Shown: in pieces, positions 1 to 5,288 of the stretch
Numbering within the stretch: the first letter of the stretch is position 1
How the letters are laid out: each line of letters opens with the position of its first letter
From: Alphaproteobacteria bacterium
GTDB taxonomy: Bacteria > Pseudomonadota > Alphaproteobacteria > Micavibrionales > Micavibrionaceae
Direction of reading: 5' to 3'
DNA length: 9,553 nucleotides
NCBI GenBank assembly: GCA_021776015.1
Contig: JAJFGT010000194.1
Span: forward strand, 1 to 9,553
Notes under the pieces: generated by a model
What the model was told of the DNA's origin: nothing
The model's input: only the letters and a program-made list of their open reading frames with translations
Database searches by the model: none
Program-made: the position numbers and the translations under genes

Positions 1-682
1 AAACACCCTGAACAATAACTTGATCAGAGGTGTAATATTGAGGGTCATAGGCATCATTTTCTGGTTGTAAAATGATTGTATCTTTATCTTTTTTCAAAGT
101 TTTAAGAGTGACCTCCTCACCATCGATCAAAGCGACAATGATATCCCCCATATTTGCGCGTTGCGTCCGACGAATAACGGCCGTGTCTCCACTATGAATC
201 CCAGCATTCAACATAGAGTCTCCGTCAACCTCCAAAGCATAATACTCTCCCGAGCCCAGAAGACTTAAGGGAACATTAAAGTAATTTCCTTCATGGCAAA
301 TAGCTTCAATAGGAGTTCCCGCAGAGATTTTTCCATACATAGGAAGAGGTCGTACGCCCTCAAGTTCACTTTTAAAAACATCATATTCTGAATTTTTATG
401 AAGGTCAGAAGATTTGGTTGCAGATTCAGCATCAGAACTAGTTGACACCAACTCTTTCTCTTTAAAACTATCAGGTAGTTTTTTGACTGAAATAGCTCTC
501 GCTCTATTAGGAAGGCGTTCAAGATAACCACGTTCAACAAGAGCTGAAACTAGCCTATGAATTCCTGATTTTGATTTAAGATTCAAGGCATCTTTCATTT
601 CATCAAAAGAAGGTGCTAAATCTCCCTCTTTCATATGCGTATGAATATACAGGAGCAAGTCATGTTGCTTTTTTGTAAGCAT
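1..682 (-). CDS. lexA: LexA repressor (SOS regulator), C-terminus cut by window edge
   Basis: This is the transcriptional repressor of the SOS regulon; RecA filaments on single-stranded DNA stimulate its self-cleavage. I translated the minus strand by hand and found one unbroken frame of 227 residues that runs off the window at position 1. It starts MLTKKQHDLLLYIH, has a winged helix-turn-helix at about residues 22-66 (PSFDEMKDAL, GIHRLVSALVERG), a linker at 68-107, and an S24-type peptidase domain. The scissile bond is Ala121-Gly122 (KISAG), the nucleophile Ser156 (VDGDSM) and the general base Lys194 (EEVTLK). The spacing from the cleavage Ala to the Ser (35) equals that of E. coli LexA. The last visible residues, DQVIVQGV, lie about nine residues before the expected end. 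I chose 682 because family members begin MLT-K/R-KQ; an in-frame ATG at 691 would add MNP. Neither start has a clear Shine-Dalgarno sequence. The linker is somewhat long and Ser/Glu/Lys-rich. Confidence 0.97.
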   Translation of the reverse strand, partial: MLTKKQHDLLLYIHTHMKEGDLAPSFDEMKDALNLKSKSGIHRLVSALVERGYLERLPNRARAISVKKLPDSFKEKELVSTSSDAESATKSSDLHKNSEYDVFKSELEGVRPLPMYGKISAGTPIEAICHEGNYFNVPLSLLGSGEYYALEVDGDSMLNAGIHSGDTAVIRRTQRANMGDIIVALIDGEEVTLKTLKKDKDTIILQPENDAYDPQYYTSDQVIVQGV

Positions 683-741
683 AGGATTCATTCTATTATC
701 ATTAAAGAGAGCGACACAACGATCACTCTTTGTACTCCTAT

Positions 742-756
742 GTTCTATATAAGTTC
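742..756 (-). promoter_or_regulatory. LexA operator (alphaproteobacterial SOS box)
   Basis: The plus strand reads GTTC-TATATAA-GTTC, an exact match to the alphaproteobacterial SOS box GTTC-N7-GTTC, a direct repeat unlike the palindromic CTG-N10-CAG box of gammaproteobacteria. It lies 51 bp upstream of the lexA start at 691 and falls between and over the -35 and -10 elements of the inferred lexA promoter, which fits negative autoregulation. It is more than 200 bp from the divergent gene at 963, so control of that gene is doubtful. Confidence 0.88.
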
Positions 757-770
757 TATATTGCTGTCAA
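744..770 (-). promoter_or_regulatory. Promoter of lexA
   Basis: On the minus strand a perfect -35 TTGACA (positions 770-765) is followed after 15 bp by TATAGA (749-744). The spacing is short, but the SOS operator occupies the spacer and -10, as expected for an autoregulated lexA promoter. Transcription would start near 737, giving a leader of roughly 45-55 nt. The -35 lies within an 8-bp inverted repeat (758-765 and 770-777). Confidence 0.6.
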
Positions 771-850
771 GCAATATTCTATATAAAACGAGCCCTACCA
801 AGAGAGTGCTTTAAGTCCACAATAGAAAATAATTTTTATAGTGTCCATCA

Positions 851-878
851 TTGTCTTTGAATAAACATAAGGTACACT
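851..878 (+). promoter_or_regulatory. Possible promoter of the PiT-like gene
   Basis: TTGTCT (851-856), a 16-bp spacer and TACACT (873-878) resemble a sigma-70 promoter reading towards the gene at 963, and would leave a leader of about 78 nt. The surrounding DNA is AT-rich, where such matches arise by chance, and there is no second line of evidence. Confidence 0.3.
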
Positions 879-962
879 GATCGATAGAGTGGCATTCATA
901 GTCTTCTTCAACAAAGAAACTTAGAGTGTTAAGAGCAAACAATAACTTAAGAAATGTAGTAT

Positions 963-1925
963 ATGGACATACATACTATTTATGCCGCTATTGGTTTTCT
1001 CTTGGCTGCTTATGCAGTTATTGGAAATGACTCCGTTCAAACTTTAGGAACCTTTATCGCTTCCAATACACGTGTTTTTAAATGGTATTGGCTCTGGCTT
1101 GCTACAAGCTCCGTTCTTGCTCTAACATTATTCTATAGCTGGTCAGTCAATGATGGAGATATTTCCTTTGGGCGCTTAGACAAAATTCCTCCTGTACAGA
1201 TTGAGTGGTACCATGCGGCCGCCCCCGCTATTCTTGTTTTACTCACAAGAATGGGAATCCCCATATCCACTACATTCCTTGTTTTATCTGTTTTTGCATC
1301 AACCGTTGTTCTTGAAAAAATGTTAGTCAAAAGCATTGTTGGGTATGGAGTTGCTGCAATTGTTGCCTATGTCATTTGGATTGTTCTTTCCCGTTTTATC
1401 AATGAAAAATTTAACATGGTCAAAAAAGAGCATCGCCCCTATTGGCGTGTCTTTCAGTGGTGCTCCACAGGATTTCTTTGGTTTACATGGCTCTCCCACG
1501 ACATGGCTAATATAGCGGTGTTCCTTCCCAGAGACCTTTCATTAGAGCTCCTCATTGTCGCAATTCTTACTCTTGTTGGGTGGTTGGGTGTTATTTTCAA
1601 AACAAAAGGGGGTAAAATTCAAAAAATTGTTCTGGAGAAAACAGGATCTCGTTACATACGATCAGCGACTATTATTGATTTAGTCTTGGCATTTCTTCTT
1701 CTTTATTTTAAAGAAATGAACAATGTCCCCATGTCAACAACTTGGGTTTTTGTTGGGCTTTTAACAGGGCGCGAACTCGCCATTGCAACAGTCAACAGAG
1801 CAGAGTATAATGCGGGATACGTTTTCCCCCTTGTCGGAAGGGATTTCCTTAAAATGATGATTGGACTTGGAGTATCTGTGGCACTAGTATTATCCATTCA
1901 CTATATTTTCCAACCAAATTTTTAA
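963..1925 (+). CDS. PiT-like membrane protein (inorganic phosphate transporter superfamily, divergent)
   Basis: This is a 320-residue polytopic inner-membrane protein with roughly eight to ten hydrophobic segments. It shows the internal duplication typical of PiT-type phosphate permeases. A GND motif at 21-23 (AVIGNDSVQTLGTF) matches the G-x-N-D-x-x-N-x-x-G signature of repeat one, and HDMAN at 179-183 matches that of repeat two. Each repeat is followed by a P-x-S-T-T motif: GIPISTTF at 98-105 and NNVPMSTTW at 253-261, corresponding to the PVSTTH motifs of PiT proteins. The protein is shorter than classical PiT carriers (about 400-500 residues), and the usual His after STT is Phe or Trp. Substrate is therefore uncertain: phosphate, sulfate or another anion is possible. 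No pho genes are nearby. Only a weak AAGAA ribosome site precedes the ATG. Its stop overlaps by 4 bp the stop end of the convergent gene at 1922. Confidence 0.8.
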   Translation: MDIHTIYAAIGFLLAAYAVIGNDSVQTLGTFIASNTRVFKWYWLWLATSSVLALTLFYSWSVNDGDISFGRLDKIPPVQIEWYHAAAPAILVLLTRMGIPISTTFLVLSVFASTVVLEKMLVKSIVGYGVAAIVAYVIWIVLSRFINEKFNMVKKEHRPYWRVFQWCSTGFLWFTWLSHDMANIAVFLPRDLSLELLIVAILTLVGWLGVIFKTKGGKIQKIVLEKTGSRYIRSATIIDLVLAFLLLYFKEMNNVPMSTTWVFVGLLTGRELAIATVNRAEYNAGYVFPLVGRDFLKMMIGLGVSVALVLSIHYIFQPNF

Positions 1926-2404
1926 ACTTCTACACCCACATGAATAAGGACTTCATTTACGCCATCTTCAAAAAAACGAGGGCCATAAAGTTCAAAATCG
2001 GTTTGATAGCTTCGCTCGAGATCAGATGACCAAATAGCTGTCCATGTCTCGATAAGAGCTGATGGTTGCTCTCCAGCAGCACTAAGCACTGCATAGGATT
2101 GATCCTTAATCCTTACACGAAACAAGCTATCAGGTGTCTCTTCGTTATCAGGAACCCCTTCAACATGATAACCAATCGTCAGGCGATAGGGTTGTTCATG
2201 GTCACCCTCATAATCAGAATAAACCGCATAGATCATATCATTGACTTTGTATGGAACTTTTTGTCCGATCTGTTCTTGAAAAAATTTCTCCCATAAAGAA
2301 TTGATGTCATCCGCTCCACTTTGGCGGTCGGTGATAATAGAGATTCCGATAACATCAAAACCATTTATTTCAGCAAGCCCTGCTTTTATTTCATAAGCAC
2401 TCAT
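1922..2404 (-). CDS. GyrI-like / effector-binding domain protein
   Basis: This is a free-standing small-molecule-binding protein of 160 residues, the usual length for the GyrI-like and Cass2-like group related to the C-terminal effector domains of AraC/Rob and MerR/BmrR regulators. Supporting features are the strand following YAVYSDYEGD (59-68), the repeat strand RLTIGYHVEG (74-83), the helix start LIETWTAIWSSD (117-128) and the closing FELYG (137-141); the Tyr-Glu and Trp positions are characteristic of the ligand pocket. There is no DNA-binding domain or signal peptide, so it is cytosolic and presumably binds or sequesters a hydrophobic or cationic compound. Its ATG directly abuts the trpB stop codon (TAA-ATG), so it is very likely translated by coupling from the trpB message. 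The functional link to tryptophan synthesis is unknown. Family assignment is by motif reading only. Confidence 0.72.
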   Translation of the reverse strand: MSAYEIKAGLAEINGFDVIGISIITDRQSGADDINSLWEKFFQEQIGQKVPYKVNDMIYAVYSDYEGDHEQPYRLTIGYHVEGVPDNEETPDSLFRVRIKDQSYAVLSAAGEQPSALIETWTAIWSSDLERSYQTDFELYGPRFFEDGVNEVLIHVGVEV

Positions 2405-3649
2405 TTATATTTTGACTCCCAGCTTATCTGCAACGGTAAATATATCTTTATCCCCTCGTCCACATAGATTCATAATCAAAAGATGGTCTTTGGGAAGAGT
2501 TGGAGCTAATTTCTTCACATAGGCAAAGGCATGGGAGGGTTCAAGTGCAGGAATAATTCCTTCCATACGAGCCAAATACTGAAACGCCTCCAGCGCCTCA
2601 TCATCTGTTACAGATACATAGCTCACACGTTTTTGATCATGAAGCCACGCATGTTCTGGACCAATACCGGGATAATCTAATCCAGCAGAAATGGAGTGTG
2701 CTTCTTGAATTTGGCCATCTTGATCTTGAAGAAAATAACTTTTCATTCCATGCAAAATGCCCGATCGGCCTCCTGTGATACTTGCCGCATGTTTATCAGT
2801 TTCGACACCATGCCCCCCCGCTTCGACACCATAAATATTAACATCTTTATCATCTACAAAAGGATGGAATAAACCCATAGCATTAGAACCTCCACCGATA
2901 CATGCCACTAAAGAATCAGGTAAACGCCCCTCTTTCTCCATCAGCTGTTCTTTAGCTTCAATCCCCATAACAGACTGAAAATCTCTAACCATTTCTGGAT
3001 AAGGATGAGGGCCTGCGACCGTTCCAATAAGGTAATATGTGTCTTGAACATGCTCCACCCAGTAACGAAGGGCTTCATTCATGGCATCTTTTAATGTCCC
3101 TGATCCAGATGTCACAGAAACAATTTCAGCCCCTAACAAGCGCATCCTAAAAACGTTAGGTTTTTGACGCTCAATGTCTTCGGCTCCCATAAATATAGTA
3201 CAAGGCATTTTAAAAAGAGCACAGACCGTGGCCGTCGCAACACCATGCTGTCCAGCGCCTGTCTCTGCAATAATTTTTTGTTTTCCCATACGCTTAGCAA
3301 GAATAATTTGTCCTATACAGTGATTAATCTTATGGGCGCCTGTATGATTCAGCTCATCTCTCTTAAAATAAATTTTAGCACCTTTAAGATCTCGCGTTGT
3401 CTCTTCAGCTAGGTACAAAGGGGAAGGGCGCCCTATATAATCTTTGGCAAGACCATTAAACTGATCCCAAAAAGACGAATCCTTTTTAGCAATATTCCAA
3501 TAATGCTCAACCTCCAGAATAAGAGGCATCAATGTTTCAGCAACATACCGCCCACCATAAGGGCCGAAGTGACCATTAATATCGGGATCAGTAGAAGAAC
3601 CTAATTGTCTTAAAAAGGGAGAAGAAGATGTCTGTGTATTTTTAATCAT
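2405..3649 (-). CDS. trpB: Tryptophan synthase beta chain
   Basis: This PLP enzyme condenses indole with L-serine to give L-tryptophan, normally in an alpha2-beta2 complex with TrpA, which supplies indole through a tunnel. At 414 residues it has full length for the TrpB1 type. Visible features are the N-terminal [13 protein letters not shown] (28-40), the Schiff-base Lys107 in HTGAHKINH, the catalytic Glu129 in AETGAGQHG, the PLP-phosphate loop GGGSNAMG (252-259) and the C-terminal CGRGDKD (396-402). All key residues are present, so the enzyme should be active. It is the first gene of a unit with the GyrI-like gene. There is no trpA or trpF beside it, unlike the trpF-trpB-trpA order common in alphaproteobacteria. 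No Shine-Dalgarno sequence precedes the ATG; instead TATAAC sits at -12 to -7 relative to the start, suggesting a leaderless message. Confidence 0.97.
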   Translation of the reverse strand: MIKNTQTSSSPFLRQLGSSTDPDINGHFGPYGGRYVAETLMPLILEVEHYWNIAKKDSSFWDQFNGLAKDYIGRPSPLYLAEETTRDLKGAKIYFKRDELNHTGAHKINHCIGQIILAKRMGKQKIIAETGAGQHGVATATVCALFKMPCTIFMGAEDIERQKPNVFRMRLLGAEIVSVTSGSGTLKDAMNEALRYWVEHVQDTYYLIGTVAGPHPYPEMVRDFQSVMGIEAKEQLMEKEGRLPDSLVACIGGGSNAMGLFHPFVDDKDVNIYGVEAGGHGVETDKHAASITGGRSGILHGMKSYFLQDQDGQIQEAHSISAGLDYPGIGPEHAWLHDQKRVSYVSVTDDEALEAFQYLARMEGIIPALEPSHAFAYVKKLAPTLPKDHLLIMNLCGRGDKDIFTVADKLGVKI

Positions 3650-3655
3650 TGTATT

Positions 3656-3682
3656 GTTATAAAGCCTATTTTATCGTATCAA
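3656..3682 (-). promoter_or_regulatory. Possible leaderless promoter of trpB
   Basis: On the minus strand TTGATA (3682-3677), a 15-bp spacer and TATAAC (3661-3656) form a candidate promoter. The last base of TATAAC is seven positions before the A of the trpB ATG, so the predicted +1 is that A. The spacing is shorter than ideal and the region is AT-rich. The whole trpB to NDUFA12-like interval is only 45 bp, so the two divergent promoters must overlap here. Confidence 0.42.
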
Positions 3683-3694
3683 AGAAAGAGTTAT

Positions 3695-4120
3695 ATGAAA
3701 TCCAAACACATCGGGAAATATTCAATGGGATTTTTTAGCCTATTTAGCCATCTCTCACCAGCCCATATTCATATGGTGACGCTTTTTAGTCGTGCCACAT
3801 TTATGGGTAAGGATCAACTTGGAAATAAATATTTTCAAGCTAAACCACGGAAAGGATATCATTTACCTCGCCGTTGGGTCATGTATAAAGGACAGCCAGA
3901 GGCATCAACTATTCCTCCAGAATGGCATGGATGGTTACACCATCAAACAAATGCTATCCCAGAGGAAGGCACGCAGTCTTTCCGTCGAAAATGGCAAAAA
4001 CAACATCAACCTAATATGACAGGAACGAATCGTGCGTATTATCCTAAAGGACACACTCTCTCAGGAGGGAAACGTAATAAAGCAACAGGTGATTATGAAG
4101 CCTGGATCCCCCCACAATAA
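3695..4120 (+). CDS. NDUFA12-like complex I accessory subunit
   Basis: This protein is homologous to the mitochondrial complex I subunit NDUFA12 (B17.2, 17.2 kDa) and its bacterial counterparts, which are found mainly in alphaproteobacteria. It is a soluble, peripheral subunit or assembly factor of NADH:ubiquinone oxidoreductase. Family hallmarks are GKDQLGNKYF (38-47), RRWVMYKG (59-66) and PPEWHGWLHH (74-83), with a basic, Pro/Gly-rich C-terminus ending YEAWIPPQ. Length is 141 residues; relatives are about 100-145. The start at 3695 has a purine-rich AAAGAAAGAG a few bases upstream. Methionine 11 (3725, preceded by GGGAAA) would fit the family N-terminus better (MGFFSLFSH) and is a realistic alternative. 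It begins the run NDUFA12-like, mlaD, DUF2155, with 26 bp to mlaD. Confidence 0.92.
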   Translation: MKSKHIGKYSMGFFSLFSHLSPAHIHMVTLFSRATFMGKDQLGNKYFQAKPRKGYHLPRRWVMYKGQPEASTIPPEWHGWLHHQTNAIPEEGTQSFRRKWQKQHQPNMTGTNRAYYPKGHTLSGGKRNKATGDYEAWIPPQ

Positions 4121-4146
4121 TTTGAATACAAAGGAAAGAAGAAAAC

Positions 4147-4614
4147 ATGAAAAGAAATAGCTTTGAAACAATTTTAGGAGCAATTGTTCTTGTTGTTGCC
4201 ACTATATTTTTATCCTTCACTGTAAAAATGGGGAATTTTTCATCAGGGGAAGTCTACTCTCTTCATGCAGATTTTATGGGTATTGGAGGCTTACAAGTTG
4301 GAGATGATATCCAAATTAGTGGTGTAAAAGTAGGAAGTGTAAAAGATGTCTCACTTCAATCCGATACATATCTGGCGCGTGTTACAATGAGCATTGAAGA
4401 TGGTATTCATATCCCAGATGATACAGCAGCACTGATTTCCAGCGAGAGTTTACTCGGTGGACGATTCATGTCACTAGAACCAGGGGCTTCAGAAGATTTT
4501 CTAGAAGAAGGAGGGCGTATCGAATTTACACAAGCCCCTCAAAATTTAGAGCAACTCTTAGGGCAATTCATCTTTTCTGTAAAAAATGAAAACGATGATG
4601 CGGCTGATCAGTAA
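4147..4614 (+). CDS. mlaD: MlaD family MCE protein (lipid asymmetry / phospholipid transport)
   Basis: This is a substrate-binding component of the Mla ABC system, which moves phospholipids between inner and outer membranes. An N-terminal transmembrane anchor spans residues about 9-26 (ILGAIVLVVATIFLSF), placing the rest in the periplasm. A single MCE domain follows at about 38-116, with GGLQVGDDIQISGVKVG (47-63), a family signature, and SLLGGRFMSLEPG near its end. A short tail includes the hydrophobic LEQLLGQFIFSV, the type of helix that lines the hydrophobic pore of the hexamer. Length is 155 residues, normal for the short bacterial MlaD. AAGGAAAG (4131-4138) with an 8-base spacer is a good ribosome site. 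The permease and ATPase genes (mlaE, mlaF) are not in the window, so they must be elsewhere. The 3' end overlaps the likely start of the DUF2155 gene. Confidence 0.93.
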   Translation: MKRNSFETILGAIVLVVATIFLSFTVKMGNFSSGEVYSLHADFMGIGGLQVGDDIQISGVKVGSVKDVSLQSDTYLARVTMSIEDGIHIPDDTAALISSESLLGGRFMSLEPGASEDFLEEGGRIEFTQAPQNLEQLLGQFIFSVKNENDDAADQ

Positions 4615-5191
4615 AAACCTCCTTTTCATGAGATCTTACGTCTTGTTTTTTTTAGGATTTTTTATTCTATCTGGGCAAGCTGTTTTCGCGCAAACCAAGG
4701 ATCAGGTTCTAATCAATCCAGAAACATCTATCACATGGTACGATTACCCTGAAGCCAAGCTCCGTGCATTGGATAAAATCACAGCAGAAGCCACAAGCTT
4801 TACAGTAGAAGTAGGAAAACCCATTAAGTTTGGTAAAATCTACGTAAAAGTACCTGTCTGCCGAAAACCTCCTCCCATTGAAAAATTGGACTCAGCCGCC
4901 TTTATTCAAGTCTGGGAAAAACCTCTCAAAGACGAACCATCAAAATGGGTTTTTAGTGGTTGGATGTTTGCATCCTCCCCGTCCTTATCTGCAATGGATC
5001 ATCCTATTTATGATGTGTGGCTTTTAGACTGCATTGGCGAACAAAAGACGGCTGGAAGTGAAACTTCACAGGATGATTTAGACACAAAATCAGATGAGAA
5101 TATAGATGGTGTTATCAAGGATGAAAATAAATCTTCTTTTGAATCTATCATCGACTCTCTTTCACCCAATGATCAAAAAGAAGAACATTAA
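4586..5191 (+). CDS. DUF2155 family secreted/periplasmic protein
   Basis: This is an exported protein of unknown function from a family found largely in alphaproteobacteria. A signal peptide is visible: hydrophobic core YVLFFLGFFILSG (18-30) and a probable cleavage after AVFA (residue 35). The conserved domain covers about 58-150, with LRALDKITAEATSF, the strand FGKIYVKVPVCRKPP, WVFSGWMFASSPSLSA, and HPIYDVWLLDC. Two cysteines (Cys92 and Cys149) may form a disulfide. The remaining 50 residues are acidic, Ser/Asp-rich and probably disordered. The start is uncertain: 4586 overlaps mlaD by 29 bp, 4595 and 4598 are in-frame ATGs, and 4628 (MRSYVLFF) gives a more typical 21-residue signal peptide without overlap; none has a strong ribosome site. 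Position directly after mlaD is conserved in alphaproteobacteria and hints at an envelope role. Confidence 0.88.
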   Translation: MKTMMRLISKNLLFMRSYVLFFLGFFILSGQAVFAQTKDQVLINPETSITWYDYPEAKLRALDKITAEATSFTVEVGKPIKFGKIYVKVPVCRKPPPIEKLDSAAFIQVWEKPLKDEPSKWVFSGWMFASSPSLSAMDHPIYDVWLLDCIGEQKTAGSETSQDDLDTKSDENIDGVIKDENKSSFESIIDSLSPNDQKEEH

Positions 5192-5239
5192 GAAATGTTA
5201 AGAACGACTTGTTGATAACTATTTCCAACATACTTAACA
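5184..5239 (+). other. Overlapping AT-rich inverted repeats between DUF2155 gene and glyRS
   Basis: AACATT (5184-5189) and AATGTT (5194-5199) form a 6-bp stem with an AAGA loop across the DUF2155 stop codon. TGTTAAG (5196-5202) also pairs with CTTAACA (5233-5239), enclosing TGTTG (5210-5214) and CAACA (5226-5230). The two folds share bases and are mutually exclusive. The stems are AT-rich and lack a T-run, so they are neither a good intrinsic terminator nor a clear attenuator. Confidence 0.3.
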
Positions 5240-5250
5240 GGGTGTATAAA
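5223..5250 (+). promoter_or_regulatory. Possible promoter of the glycyl-tRNA synthetase gene
   Basis: TTCCAA (5223-5228), 16 bp and TATAAA (5245-5250) precede the start at 5289, giving a leader of about 32 nt that contains the purine-rich AAAGAAAG ribosome site. The -35 is poor, so the call rests mainly on the -10-like TATAAA and on the 97-bp gap from the preceding gene. Confidence 0.28.
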
Positions 5251-5288
5251 AAACTATCGGTACTAATAGAACAAAGAAAGATTTATTT

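Noticed and set aside
265..540. 91-residue minus-strand open frame
   Set aside because: It lies in another frame inside lexA, whose own frame is intact with all catalytic residues.
758..777. Inverted repeat read as a transcription terminator
   Set aside because: There is no T-run, it contains the lexA -35 TTGACA, and it lies upstream of both neighbouring genes rather than after one.
795..899. Small minus-strand open frame of 34 codons upstream of the lexA promoter
   Set aside because: It has no ribosome site or recognisable sequence, overlaps the inferred plus-strand promoter region, and is short enough to occur by chance.
3164..3412. 82-residue plus-strand open frame opposite trpB
   Set aside because: It is antisense to the conserved core of trpB, has low-complexity composition and no family resemblance.
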